Source of the DNA: Vibrio mimicus
Lineage (GTDB): Bacteria > Pseudomonadota > Gammaproteobacteria > Enterobacterales > Vibrionaceae
Direction: 5' to 3'
DNA length: 64,000 bases
NCBI RefSeq assembly: GCF_019048845.1
Contig: NZ_CP077426.1
Span: 47,501 to 111,500 of the forward strand
The position numbers and the translations under genes were made by a program. Position 1 is the stretch's first letter, and every line of letters begins with the position of its first letter. The notes under the pieces are model-generated. The model saw nothing but the letters and a program-made list of their open reading frames with translations. It was not told the DNA's origin and ran no database searches. This document shows positions 13,938 to 23,666 of this stretch, piece after piece.

Positions 13938-15140
13938 GTGAAACAAGCAATGCCTAATCAGGTCAGTAAACAACAAATGGTATTACTGACGTTTTTGGTT
14001 CTTTTTAGCCCCTTGGCTATCGATATTTATTTACCGGCATTGCCACAAATTTCGCAAGCGTTTCACGTGGAACACGCCTTAGCGAAGGATACGATCACTT
14101 GGTTTTTGTTTGCTATGGGTGTAGGGCAGCTTTTTGCTGGCCCATTGGCAGATAAATACGGTCGTCGAACGGTTGCATTAGGAGGAATTAGCATCTACAT
14201 CTTGAGTGCTTTATTGGCGTGGAGTGCTCAAACGATCGAATGGATGTTGATGGCTCGGCTGTTACAAGGCTTAGGAGCGTGTGCAACCTCCGTAGCAGCT
14301 TTTGCAACGGTTCGCGATTTATTTGGCCCACAACGCAGCGGCAAGATGATCAGCTATCTGAATGGGGCGATCTGTTTTATTCCTGCGTTGGCGCCTATTT
14401 TAGGGAGTTGGTTAACACAACAATTTGGTTGGCGAGCGAATTTCAGCTTCATGGCTGGTTTTGCATTGGTCGTGGGTTCGGCGATTGCGTTACGTATGCA
14501 AGAGAGCAATCCGAATGCTGGAACACGTCCGGCGGTGTTCAAACTCTCGCGTTATGCTGCGGTGCTCAAATCGCCTACATTTTTGTTTCACGCGACCTTA
14601 TGTATGCTCGCCATGGCCGTCATTCTAGCCTACGTCACTTCTGCGCCAGTGGTTTTGATGGAGCGTCTGCATTTAAGTATGAATGAGTTTACTCTTTGGT
14701 TTGGCTTGAATGCAGTAGTGAACATTATTGCCTGCATGACTGCTCCGAAAATGATGGATAAGCTCGGTACACGAATCACGTTGCTGATCGGCATTATGAC
14801 GCTGTTGATTGCGGGAGTGATGATGGTGATGATGCAGACTGTACCTGCTCCGCTAGCTTTCATGTTGCCGATCTTTTTATCCTCGATTGGTTTTGCTTGG
14901 ATTCTTGGGGCTGCAGCAGGGAAAGCTTTAGCACCATTTGGCGACAAAGCAGGAACGGCGGCGGCATTGCTTGGCTTATTTCAAATGAGTGGTGCTGGGC
15001 TGCTAGTAGGTACATTGCAACGAGTGTTACCTGAACCACAGCTCATGATTGGCTTTACAATGTGGCTTGCCGCTCCGGCGATTTTGATCTTGATGTCCCC
15101 AATAGGTAACCGTTGGCACACCAGTGTGCCTGAGTGTTGA
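13938..15140 (+). CDS. Bcr/CflA-family MFS drug efflux transporter
   Basis: About 400 residues with 12 predicted membrane spans. The Bcr/CflA signatures SPLAIDIYLPALPQI (helix 1), the loop 2-3 motif GPLADKYGRR, and RLLQGLGACATSVAAFATVRDLF (helices 4-5) are clear. Members export bicyclomycin, chloramphenicol or sulfonamides by proton antiport; the substrate here is unknown. The start is chosen as GTG 13938 with CCGGAG upstream; ATG 13950 is an alternative. A parS site lies within its first 50 codons. Confidence 0.85.
   Translation: MKQAMPNQVSKQQMVLLTFLVLFSPLAIDIYLPALPQISQAFHVEHALAKDTITWFLFAMGVGQLFAGPLADKYGRRTVALGGISIYILSALLAWSAQTIEWMLMARLLQGLGACATSVAAFATVRDLFGPQRSGKMISYLNGAICFIPALAPILGSWLTQQFGWRANFSFMAGFALVVGSAIALRMQESNPNAGTRPAVFKLSRYAAVLKSPTFLFHATLCMLAMAVILAYVTSAPVVLMERLHLSMNEFTLWFGLNAVVNIIACMTAPKMMDKLGTRITLLIGIMTLLIAGVMMVMMQTVPAPLAFMLPIFLSSIGFAWILGAAAGKALAPFGDKAGTAAALLGLFQMSGAGLLVGTLQRVLPEPQLMIGFTMWLAAPAILILMSPIGNRWHTSVPEC
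14059..14074. other. parS: parS centromere site 3, inside the MFS gene
   Basis: CGTTTCACGTGGAACA has 14 of 16 consensus bases (T1 to C, A11 to G) and keeps the core TTTCACGTG. It is in coding sequence, where drift is constrained, and lies 3.2 kb from site 2. Somewhat weaker than the other two. Confidence 0.8.
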
Positions 15141-15156
15141 TTGAGCGAGAGAATTT

Positions 15157-15183
15157 CACGCTGAGGCTATTTTACTCAGCGTG
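15157..15183. repeat. Inverted repeat between the MFS gene and tsrA
   Basis: CACGCTGAG (15157-15165) and CTCAGCGTG (15175-15183) form a 9-bp stem with a 9-nt loop. No U-run follows on the plus strand. It may be a weak terminator of the MFS gene or a regulator site in the tsrA promoter region. Confidence 0.45.
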
Positions 15184-15243
15184 TATCCTGTGTATATTGT
15201 CTGCCACTTCGATAGCAAATAACCGTTTGGAACTCAATACACC

Positions 15244-15528
15244 ATGTCTTTAACCACCTATGAAATGGCTCGCATTCTGGAACAGCTCGATGAGTCTCCA
15301 GAAAAGGTGATGTTTGGCAAATTACTCAATGAACTGGGCAACCAAAGTAGTGAACGTATTCGCAGTGCGGCTAAGCAAGTTCCGCTAACTGTGCTGCGTG
15401 ACCTAATCTATCAGTTTCAACAAGTGATTGAATCACGTAAAGGTGAGCAAGTGGAAACCATGGCCAAAGAGTTGGCGAAACAAGGAATTTCCGCAGAAGA
15501 GCTGCTCAATTATCTACAGAAACGCTAA
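15244..15528 (+). CDS. tsrA: TsrA, H-NS-like global regulator (T6SS/virulence repressor)
   Basis: A 94-residue, mostly helical acidic/basic protein (MSLTTYEMARILEQLDESPEK...). I recognise it as V. cholerae TsrA, described as a silencer of type VI secretion and other horizontally acquired loci that overlaps functionally with H-NS. The C-terminus (KQGISAEELLNYLQKR) resembles the C-terminal end of the H-NS DNA-binding domain. It is transcribed alone and converges with asnC. The identification rests on sequence memory and the position beside asnC. Confidence 0.8.
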   Translation: MSLTTYEMARILEQLDESPEKVMFGKLLNELGNQSSERIRSAAKQVPLTVLRDLIYQFQQVIESRKGEQVETMAKELAKQGISAEELLNYLQKR

Positions 15529-15620
15529 CACTCCCGATTTTATCCATTCTTCTTTTTCTGAGCCTTGTCGCTATCCCGGATAACAGAACAAGGCTAGGCG
15601 GCTCATGAACATCGGAAACT

Positions 15621-16085
15621 CTACGGGTTGACATTGCGGTTGATGGGATTTTGTAAGGAAATCAAGGTTTCCGTGGATTGCACCTCATCAATGGCTTGCA
15701 GTTTGTCAATCAGGACATGCTGTAGCTCCTCAATCGAGCGGCACATCAATTTCACAAAGATGTTATAGGCGCCAGTGGTGTAGTAAGCTTCAACCACTTC
15801 ATCAAGTGCATTCAGTTTGGCTAAGGCTGAATGGTAATCGCGCGCAGCATTCAAATTTATCCCGATAAAACAGCATACATCGTAACCAAGCTTTTTGGTG
15901 TTCACGACCACCTCAGTGCCTTGAATAATATCGGCCGCTTTCATCTTCTCGATTCGCACGTGAATGGTGGCTGGGCTAACATTAAACTGTTTCGCCATTT
16001 CTGCGTAAGGTGTGCGGGCATCGTCCATCAGAATCTTCAGAATGGCACGATCCAGTTCATCAAGTTTGGTTTGGTTGGTTTGCAT
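15621..16085 (-). CDS. asnC: AsnC, Lrp-family transcriptional regulator
   Basis: 154 residues. The N-terminal winged helix (LDRAILKILMDDARTPYAEMAKQFNVSPATIHVRIEKMK) and the C-terminal RAM effector domain are closely similar to E. coli AsnC, including CRSIEELQHVLIDKLQAI. The E. coli protein activates asnA and responds to asparagine. Neither asnA nor gidA is adjacent here, so the target is elsewhere or different. Confidence 0.93.
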   Translation of the reverse strand: MQTNQTKLDELDRAILKILMDDARTPYAEMAKQFNVSPATIHVRIEKMKAADIIQGTEVVVNTKKLGYDVCCFIGINLNAARDYHSALAKLNALDEVVEAYYTTGAYNIFVKLMCRSIEELQHVLIDKLQAIDEVQSTETLISLQNPINRNVNP

Positions 16086-16168
16086 TGTCCTTCCTGATAG
16101 TCTGCCGACTCAAAATGAGTGTGCGCATTTTAGCACCATTAAAGTAATTAATAACCTCGGAGTCTGCT

Positions 16169-18466
16169 TTGAACCCTTTGCGATTATTCCGCACCACACT
16201 CGGATATTTAACCTTTGGGGGGCTAGGATTGATTTGTGCCGATGCTATGGCGCAAGAGCTGGCATTATCTAACGATCAAGCGGAGTTGATACAAAAAGTG
16301 AGTGATTACTTTCGCTGGAGTGCCGAATTAATCGGAAGCACTCCAGCGTTAACTCTGATGATTGCCGTTTTTAGCGTGCTGCTCATCGTCAGTGTGCGGC
16401 AGTATCGTTATATACAGCGGTTACGCATCAACCAGAAACTGCTGGAATCCATCTTTGACCAAAGTACACATTACATCGGTATTTTTGACAGAGAAGGACG
16501 AATTGTTTCCTGTAACGGCAAGTTGCAACATTTGCTCTATCGACATGGCGAAAGCTTACTCAGACCGATATGGCAGCACAAAGGTTGGGAGGATTCGGCG
16601 GTAGAGCACATTCAGAGCTATTTCTCTGGTTCTGTGCCGCAAGCTCGCCAGTTTAATGCTGAAATTTGGCACCCTGATTACGGTGCCATTGTATTGGAAT
16701 GCCAGTTTAAGCCGCTGCCGACTCGAGAAGCAGCGCAAATTCTGCTCGAAGCACAGGACATCACTTGGCGAAAAATCACGGAAGACAAGTTGTTCCAACG
16801 TGAAGCCAGTTTACGACATTACTACGATCAGCAGCCCGTGATGATGCTGACGCTGGATGAGCGTAACCACATACAACAGGTGAATCAGTTCGCTGAGCAA
16901 CTGTTGGGGTATCCTGCTGCGCTCATGTTGGGTCACCATATCCGCGATTTCTATCAAGAGCCTGACGCTTTAACGCCAAGACAAATGTTGTTGCTGCCGA
17001 GCAGCCATGTCTCTTCGGTTTGGCGACGGGACGTCTGCTATCGCCATCATTCCGGTAAATCCGTGTGGGTGAGGGAGAATATCCGTCCGTTGGTGGAAAC
17101 GGGGACTTTGCTGATCGTTGGGGAAGACATTACCGAAACTCGTCAACTGGCGGATCAGCTTGCTTATCAAGCTCGTTATGACTTACTCACCCACACATTT
17201 AATCGTAACCAATTTGAATTGGAGTTGGCGAAAGCACTCAAAGAAACTGAAAGCCAGCTTCGCACACATGCCATGCTGTATCTGGACCTTGATCAGTTGA
17301 AAGTGCTGAATGATACCGCAGGACATGATGCGGGTGATGGTGCCATTCAGTTTTGCGCCAGTATGCTTGAAGATGTGCTGCCTTTTAAAGCGACACTGGC
17401 GCGCATGGGTGGCGATGAATTCTCAATTTTACTGCGCGACTGTACTGAGCGAGATGCGGTGTTGGTAGCGCAAAGCATCATTCATACACTGAGTGAAGTG
17501 CCGTTTGTTTGGGAACACATTCGCTTTAATCTGACCTGCTCGATTGGCATCCGCATGATTGACCATACCGCAACATCACCACAAATGGTGCATGCTCAGG
17601 CTGATACCGCCTGTCACGCGGCGAAAGAGGAGGGTCGAAATCGCTTTAACTTTTATCGACAGGATGATGCGGATTTGCGCCGCCGCCAATTGGAGATGGA
17701 GTGTGTAAACCTAGTACATGACGCCTTAGCCCATCAGCGTATTGAGTTATTTGCCCAACGGATTGTGCCACTCCATCAACCTGAGCGGCAATTGCACTTT
17801 GAGGTATTGGTACGAATAAAAAATGCGATGGGAGAATATGTCTCTCCGGGTATTTTTGTCCCAGCTTCTGAACGTTATAACCTAGCCCATCGTTTAGATC
17901 GGCAAGTTGTTGAGCAGACGCTAAGTTGGCTCGAAGCTCGTCCGGATGTAGTCGATAAACTTGGCCGAGTGTCCATCAACCTCTCTGGCAACTCAATTGG
18001 CAATCCCGATTTTGTCACTTTCTTACTGCAACGGTTACGCCTCAGTCACGTGTCGTGCCACAAAATCTGTTTTGAAATCACCGAAACGGCGGCGATGTGT
18101 AATCTCAACCAAGCGATTACGGTGTTGTCAAAACTGAAAGCACTAGGGTGTGTGTTAGCGTTGGATGATTTTGGATCGGGACTTTCATCATTCGGTTACT
18201 TACAAAAATTGCCAGTGGATATCGTGAAAATAGACGGCATTTTTGTGTGTGATATGGATAAAAACGAGATGGATCGCTTGATGGTGCGCTCTATTCATGA
18301 GTTAACCAAACAAATGGGTAAAACCACCGTTGCGGAATTTGTCGAAAATGAGCAGATTCTGCAGGCATTGCAATTGATTGGCGTGGATTATGCGCAGGGG
18401 TACCTGTTCAGCCGACCGCAACCCATTGCCGATTTGGTTGCTGAGCAGCTCAAAGAGAAAGCGTAG
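16169..18466 (+). CDS. Membrane PAS-PAS-GGDEF-EAL cyclic-di-GMP protein
   Basis: 765 residues from a TTG start at 16169 with CTCGGAG upstream. Hydrophobic segments lie near residues 10-28 and 60-77, followed by two PAS-like sensor domains (~100-340) and GGDEF and EAL domains. The cyclase loop RMGGDEF (GGDEF at 414-418) is intact. The EAL signature reads EVL (545-547), but the other phosphodiesterase motifs (NLSGNSIGN, EITETA, DDFGSG, VDIVKID, AEFVENE) are kept. Both activities are therefore possible. It is divergent from asnC; rsmJ follows. Confidence 0.92.
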   Translation: MNPLRLFRTTLGYLTFGGLGLICADAMAQELALSNDQAELIQKVSDYFRWSAELIGSTPALTLMIAVFSVLLIVSVRQYRYIQRLRINQKLLESIFDQSTHYIGIFDREGRIVSCNGKLQHLLYRHGESLLRPIWQHKGWEDSAVEHIQSYFSGSVPQARQFNAEIWHPDYGAIVLECQFKPLPTREAAQILLEAQDITWRKITEDKLFQREASLRHYYDQQPVMMLTLDERNHIQQVNQFAEQLLGYPAALMLGHHIRDFYQEPDALTPRQMLLLPSSHVSSVWRRDVCYRHHSGKSVWVRENIRPLVETGTLLIVGEDITETRQLADQLAYQARYDLLTHTFNRNQFELELAKALKETESQLRTHAMLYLDLDQLKVLNDTAGHDAGDGAIQFCASMLEDVLPFKATLARMGGDEFSILLRDCTERDAVLVAQSIIHTLSEVPFVWEHIRFNLTCSIGIRMIDHTATSPQMVHAQADTACHAAKEEGRNRFNFYRQDDADLRRRQLEMECVNLVHDALAHQRIELFAQRIVPLHQPERQLHFEVLVRIKNAMGEYVSPGIFVPASERYNLAHRLDRQVVEQTLSWLEARPDVVDKLGRVSINLSGNSIGNPDFVTFLLQRLRLSHVSCHKICFEITETAAMCNLNQAITVLSKLKALGCVLALDDFGSGLSSFGYLQKLPVDIVKIDGIFVCDMDKNEMDRLMVRSIHELTKQMGKTTVAEFVENEQILQALQLIGVDYAQGYLFSRPQPIADLVAEQLKEKA

Positions 18467-18510
18467 GGTTTGCCAACAAAATCCGCTACACTGAGCGCCG
18501 TTTTGTCTAG

Positions 18511-19311
<801 letters not shown>

Positions 19312-19427
19312 CCAGCCTCAACGCGACCATTATTCGTCAAGAAAGGCTAAGCGGATCGAACTTGTTTTTTGCGCTTAACCACGTAATATGCGCCTGAGAA
19401 TAATTCGTATTTTAGCTGGAGTAGTCA

Positions 19428-19817
19428 GTGGCTAAACGTCTATGCAAACTCAGTCGCAATGAGATTGCGACCTCCCTTGGTGAGATTGAACGCTTAGTGG
19501 CTGAGCCGCAGTTTCTGTGCCGAGCCTGCGCTCGTGTGGCCGCCGATAAAAAAAGCCTGTGCAAGCCGCAAGCTTTGAGTGCAAAGTCTCCTGCTGCCAG
19601 TATCCCCGTGTTATCGGAAATCGAAACCAATACCGGCGTGGTGAGCTTATTGCCGAAAGGCAGTTTGAAGAAACAGCAGAAGTTTCATAAGAAACTGGAA
19701 AAAGTGCTGAAGAAGCAGCGTAAACTGATGAAAAAACAGCAACAGCTGGAAGGTAAAGTCGCTCAGACCAATCCAGCGCTAGTTCATGAAATCGCTGCTC
19801 AAGTCAGTATGCATTAA
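19428..19817 (+). CDS. Conserved hypothetical basic protein with N-terminal cysteine motif
   Basis: 129 residues, GTG start at 19428 with CTGGAG upstream. An N-terminal Cys-bearing segment (CRACARVAADKKSLCKP, ~31-47) could bind zinc. A strongly basic coiled-coil-like segment (KKQQKFHKKLEKVLKK, ~81-110) follows. I do not recognise a characterised family. Composition matches the neighbours. Nucleic-acid or ribosome association is a guess from charge only. Confidence 0.75.
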   Translation: MAKRLCKLSRNEIATSLGEIERLVAEPQFLCRACARVAADKKSLCKPQALSAKSPAASIPVLSEIETNTGVVSLLPKGSLKKQQKFHKKLEKVLKKQRKLMKKQQQLEGKVAQTNPALVHEIAAQVSMH

Positions 19818-19841
19818 GCTTGAAAATCCGATAAGGATTAA

Positions 19842-19867
19842 GCAAAAGCCCATCATTCGATGGGCTT
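19842..19867 (-). terminator. Terminator of the EamA gene (minus strand)
   Basis: AAGCCCATC/GATGGGCTT is a 9-bp stem with a 4-nt loop. The U-run (TTTTGC) appears only on the minus strand, 27 nt beyond the stop of the minus-strand transporter gene. Confidence 0.75.
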
Positions 19868-19893
19868 GTGTGTGTTAGGTGATGGGAGTTCGC

Positions 19894-20781
19894 TTAGGCT
19901 AAGTTTTGGCGTAGGTAATCACGCTCAACTCGGCGTTTTACCCAAGTCTCATTGATCCACAGTGAAGCCAAGATAATCGCGCCGCCAAAGGATAGGCGAA
20001 CCAAGTCCACATCGCGGTTCCAAATCAGAATGTTCACTACCAAACCCGCAGGCACCAAAGCATTATTCATTACAGCTAAAGCGCCCGCATTCACCAAGCA
20101 AGCCCCTTTGTTCCACGCAAAGTAGCCAAGGCCAGAAGCAATCAGCCCTAAATAGAGCAAAATGCCCCACTGGAGTTGAGTGGTCGGCAATTTAGCGGGG
20201 TTACCTAGCAGTAAGAAAGTGACACTCGCCACCACGAAAGCACCAAGATAGAAATAACCAAACACCGTATGTTGCGGCAGAGAAGTCTGTTCGCGCTCCA
20301 TCAGGTATTTGTAGCCGACTTGGCCAATCGCAAAGCAGAGGTTGGCACCTTGAACGACGAAAAATCCAGTCAGGAAATTTTCATTAACACCTGCAAACTT
20401 AATTACTACCGCACCCAATACCGCAATAATGGCAGTGACCAAATACCAAGGTGAAAAACGGCCTTTGAGTAAATCGTAAATCAAAGTGACATAAATCGGG
20501 GTGAAAACGGTGAACAGCAGCACTTCCGGTACTGAAAGCAGCAAGAAAGATTGATAGTAAAAACAGTACATCAAGCCGAGCTGAATACCGCCAATCGCCA
20601 TCAATTTGGCAATCAGTGCGCGTGGTACACCTTTAAAACGGAGAAAGGGGATGAATACCAAGCTCGCGAGAGCTACCCGCATCCAAACCGCAAACCAAGA
20701 ATCGACCTGACCGGCCAAATAGACGCCGATCAGGCTAAAAGAAAATGCCCATAACAGGGTGACTGCAGAGAGATAAACCAT
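19894..20781 (-). CDS. EamA/DMT-superfamily transporter
   Basis: 295 residues with about 10 hydrophobic spans in two EamA repeats (WAFSFSLIGVYLAG at the start; PVLLFTVFTPIYV-type and GLGYFAWNKG segments). Members move amino acids, amines or carboxylates; the substrate cannot be read from sequence. ATG 20781 opens directly in the first membrane helix. It is the first of two DMT proteins in this window; they are not close paralogues. Confidence 0.83.
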   Translation of the reverse strand: MVYLSAVTLLWAFSFSLIGVYLAGQVDSWFAVWMRVALASLVFIPFLRFKGVPRALIAKLMAIGGIQLGLMYCFYYQSFLLLSVPEVLLFTVFTPIYVTLIYDLLKGRFSPWYLVTAIIAVLGAVVIKFAGVNENFLTGFFVVQGANLCFAIGQVGYKYLMEREQTSLPQHTVFGYFYLGAFVVASVTFLLLGNPAKLPTTQLQWGILLYLGLIASGLGYFAWNKGACLVNAGALAVMNNALVPAGLVVNILIWNRDVDLVRLSFGGAIILASLWINETWVKRRVERDYLRQNLA

Positions 20782-20836
20782 AACGCTATTGAATGAGTGA
20801 ATGGAATCCGCAGTCTACCCGAGTCTTTTTCGTTCG

Positions 20837-21262
20837 TCAGTCGTTGAGTGGTATGACTAGCATATCCACTGGCGAGCTATTGATCAGCTGACGAGTAGAA
20901 GAGAGCAGTTTGCTCCAAAAATCCTGATGATGGCCACACACCAAAAGATCCACGTTAAATTCGCTGATGGTTTCGCACAATTCATTGGTTAAATCACCGC
21001 TGCCCACCAGAGTATGCTTGATAGGGTAATTGGCATGTTGCGCTAAATCTTGTAGCTGCTTTTGTGAGGCTTCCATCGCGTGATGCTGAGTTTCGGCCAA
21101 ATTAATATCGATAAGGCCAGTGTACAGCTCAGCATAGTTCACATCGATATGGATAAATGAGACTTCTGCATTGAGTGGTTTGGCCAGAGCCACCGCTTTT
21201 TCTACTAGCAGTTTGCTGTCTTCAGACAGATCTACTGCAACCAAAAGATGTTGATAACTCAT
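20837..21262 (-). CDS. uspA: Universal stress protein A
   Basis: A 141-residue cytosolic UspA-family protein (YQHLLVAVDLSEDSKLLVEKAV...). The C-terminal part retains VDLLVCGHH but lacks an obvious ATP-binding G-2xG-9xG(S/T) loop, so it is UspA-like and not ATP-binding. It lies next to the ferritin and uspB genes, as in other Vibrionaceae. Confidence 0.9.
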   Translation of the reverse strand: MSYQHLLVAVDLSEDSKLLVEKAVALAKPLNAEVSFIHIDVNYAELYTGLIDINLAETQHHAMEASQKQLQDLAQHANYPIKHTLVGSGDLTNELCETISEFNVDLLVCGHHQDFWSKLLSSTRQLINSSPVDMLVIPLND

Positions 21263-21382
21263 TGTACGGACTCCTTTTTAGGTGACTCAATACAGCGTAG
21301 CACCGGATGGGTGAATTTTTTGTCGCAGTGATCTCAGTTTGGTGGCGCTGACTTGGGCTAGGGCTACAATAACCGGTGAACA

Positions 21383-21391
21383 TGCTATAGT
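21383..21391 (+). promoter_or_regulatory. Probable extended -10 promoter of ftnA
   Basis: TGCTATAGT at 21383-21391 combines an extended TGN with a good -10 hexamer, about 35 nt before the ftnA start. No strong -35 is visible. Confidence 0.45.
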
Positions 21392-21426
21392 GCGTTCAAA
21401 TAGTTACAGTGAATTAGGAGCTTTTT

Positions 21427-21954
21427 ATGTTGTCGCAGGCGATGGTTGAACATCTCAATGAGCAAATTAACCTCGAATTTTTCTCATCCAATCTATACTT
21501 ACAAATGAGTGCTTGGTGTGAAGACAAAGGATTTGATGGTGCTGCAGAGTTTTTACGCGTTCACGCGGTAGAAGAGATGCAGCACATGCAACGTCTGTTC
21601 ACTTATGTGAGCGAGACGGGAGCACTGCCCATCCTTGGTGCGATCGCTGCGCCACGCCACGAATTTGCTTCACTGGGTGAAGTGTTTCGTGAGACGTACC
21701 AACATGAACAGAAAATCACGCAACAGATTAACAAACTGGCTCATGTGGCGTTCACCTCCCAAGATTACTCAACATTTAACTTCCTTCAGTGGTACGTGGC
21801 TGAACAGCACGAAGAAGAGAAGTTGTTTAAAGGGATTTTAGATAAGCTAGAGCTGGTCGGTGAAGATGGTAAGGCGCTGTTCTTCATTGACAAAGATCTG
21901 GCGGCATTGGCAAAGAAAGGCTCATCTTCTGTGATGGATGCTCCTGCTGAGTAA
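21427..21954 (+). CDS. ftnA: Ferritin FtnA (non-haem)
   Basis: A 175-residue four-helix iron-storage protein that assembles as a 24-mer. The ferroxidase ligands are conserved at E. coli positions: Glu17, Tyr24, Glu50, His53 and Glu94, with a further acidic cluster around 126-130. ATG 21427 has AGGAG upstream. A hairpin terminator follows, so the gene is monocistronic. The iron sRNA RyhB lies 22 kb downstream; whether it affects ftnA cannot be told from this sequence. Confidence 0.95.
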   Translation: MLSQAMVEHLNEQINLEFFSSNLYLQMSAWCEDKGFDGAAEFLRVHAVEEMQHMQRLFTYVSETGALPILGAIAAPRHEFASLGEVFRETYQHEQKITQQINKLAHVAFTSQDYSTFNFLQWYVAEQHEEEKLFKGILDKLELVGEDGKALFFIDKDLAALAKKGSSSVMDAPAE

Positions 21955-21961
21955 GATCGGC

Positions 21962-21992
21962 AAAAAGACAAACTGAAGCGATCGTCTTTTTC
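21962..21992 (+). terminator. ftnA terminator
   Basis: AAAAAGAC (21962-21969) pairs with GTCTTTTT (21984-21991), with a 14-nt loop, just after the ftnA stop. Confidence 0.6.
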
Positions 21993-22029
21993 TCTGGGCA
22001 TTCTCAACACAAGGTGTAGGGAGGAAAAG

Positions 22030-22353
22030 ATGATCAGTGGAGATACCATTCTATTTGCGCTCATGGTGGTGACTGCGATTAACGTTGCGCGTTATGTCAC
22101 AGCTTTGCGTTCACTTATTTACATCATGCGTGAAGCCCATCCGCTGCTTTACCAACAAGTTGATGGTCGGGGCTTTTTTACTACACATGGTAATGTCACC
22201 AAGCAGGTGCGCTTATACCATTACCTAAAAGGCCGCGAGTATCACCATCATCATGATCCCGTGTTTACTGGCAAGTGTGATCGGGTACGTGAGCTGTTTA
22301 TTCTGTCCGGTTCGTTACTGGTTCTGACCACAGTCGTTGCCTTTATGCTCTAA
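22030..22353 (+). CDS. uspB: Universal stress protein B
   Basis: A 107-residue inner-membrane protein with two membrane spans at the ends. VNVARY-like, [19 protein letters not shown] and [12 protein letters not shown] segments match E. coli UspB, which is RpoS-dependent and linked to ethanol resistance. GGGAGGAAAAG precedes ATG 22030. In E. coli uspB is divergent from uspA; here ftnA lies between them. Confidence 0.93.
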   Translation: MISGDTILFALMVVTAINVARYVTALRSLIYIMREAHPLLYQQVDGRGFFTTHGNVTKQVRLYHYLKGREYHHHHDPVFTGKCDRVRELFILSGSLLVLTTVVAFML

Positions 22354-22429
22354 TTGCCGGTATTTGCCCTGCATTGGCATTGCGTTGGCAGCGTGACGAT
22401 TTGCCGTTAGAATAGCCGCCCAAGTGAGT

Positions 22430-22459
22430 AAGGATGTGCACTCAGCACATCCTTTTTTT
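22430..22459 (+). terminator. uspB terminator
   Basis: The perfect 10-bp stem AAGGATGTGC/GCACATCCTT has a 5-nt loop followed by TTTTT. It ends only about 20 nt before the next gene's start, so the flavoprotein gene needs either readthrough or a promoter overlapping this hairpin. Confidence 0.85.
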
Positions 22460-22478
22460 ATGGTATTAGGTGGCAGTG

Positions 22479-23666
22479 ATGAGCAAGAAAGTCGATGTAG
22501 TGATAATTGGCGCGGGTGCAGCAGGTTTAATGTGCGCGGCGCAGGCGGCACAACGTGGCCGTCAGGTATTGCTGCTCGATCATGCCAAAAAGCCGGGGCG
22601 AAAAATTCTGATCTCCGGTGGTGGCCGTTGTAATTTCACCAATTACGATGTCTCGGCGGCGAACTACTTGTGCCAAAACCCGCATTTTGTGAAATCGGCG
22701 CTTTCGCAATACACCAACTGGGATTTCATCTCGCTAGTGAGCAAATACGGTATTGCCTTTGAAGAGCGTGATCATGGCAAGCTGTTTTGTCTTGATTCGG
22801 CCAAAGAGATTGTGGACATGCTACTCAGCGAGTGTAACCAACCGAATATCGAGCAGCGCTATCAAGTTGAAATCAGCGCAATAGGCCACACCGAGCAAGG
22901 TTTTACTCTGCAAACCACCATAGGTGAGATTGAGTGCGCGTCGCTGGTGGTTGCCACCGGCGGTTTATCGATGCCGAAACTTGGTGCCACGCCGTTTGGC
23001 TACAAAATCGCAGAGCAGTTTGGCTTGCCCGTGATCAGTACCAGCGCAGGTTTAGTGCCATTTACGTTGCATGTGCAAGATAAGGAAGATTTCGCGCCGT
23101 TATCGGGTGTGGCGATTCCTGTTGAGATGCGCGCAGAATGCGGCAAAACCTTCAAAGAAGCCTTGCTCTTTACTCACCGCGGCTTATCTGGCCCTGCAGT
23201 GCTGCAAATTTCCTCTTATTGGACGCCAGGACAAACCATTACCACCAATTTAGTCCCCGACGTGGATTTGGCTGAGTTGTTGAGTAGTGAAAAAGAAGCG
23301 CACCCGAACCAGAGTTTGAAAAATACCTTATCGAAAGTGTTGCCCAAGCGGCTGGTTGAAGTGCTGATTGAACGCCAACTGTTTGCCGATAAACCGCTGA
23401 AACAGTATTCCCCCAAAGAGCTCGACGCGGTGCAAACCCGTTTAGAGCAGTGGTCGATTGTGCCAAACGGTACTGAAGGCTATCGCACTGCTGAAGTGAC
23501 GCTCGGCGGCGTGGATACCGATTGCCTCTCATCCAAAACCATGGAGTGCAAAACTGTGAAAGGTTTGTTCTTTGTCGGTGAAGTTATGGATGTGACTGGT
23601 TGGCTCGGCGGCTATAACTTCCAATGGGCTTGGTCGAGTGGCTACGTCGCCGGCCAGTGGGTTTAG
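22479..23666 (+). CDS. BaiN/YhiN (HI0933-family) flavoprotein
   Basis: 395 residues. The N-terminal FAD dinucleotide loop VVIIGAGAAGLMCA, then KPGRKILISGGGRCNFTN, a mid-protein ATGGLSMPKLGATPFGY motif and the C-terminal GLFFVGEVMDVTGWLGGYN are all typical of the HI0933 oxidoreductase family. The substrate is not established for this group. ATG 22479 fits AGGTGG upstream; GTG 22470 is the longer alternative. It overlaps the convergent EamA gene tail-to-tail by 4 bp. Confidence 0.85.
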   Translation: MSKKVDVVIIGAGAAGLMCAAQAAQRGRQVLLLDHAKKPGRKILISGGGRCNFTNYDVSAANYLCQNPHFVKSALSQYTNWDFISLVSKYGIAFEERDHGKLFCLDSAKEIVDMLLSECNQPNIEQRYQVEISAIGHTEQGFTLQTTIGEIECASLVVATGGLSMPKLGATPFGYKIAEQFGLPVISTSAGLVPFTLHVQDKEDFAPLSGVAIPVEMRAECGKTFKEALLFTHRGLSGPAVLQISSYWTPGQTITTNLVPDVDLAELLSSEKEAHPNQSLKNTLSKVLPKRLVEVLIERQLFADKPLKQYSPKELDAVQTRLEQWSIVPNGTEGYRTAEVTLGGVDTDCLSSKTMECKTVKGLFFVGEVMDVTGWLGGYNFQWAWSSGYVAGQWV

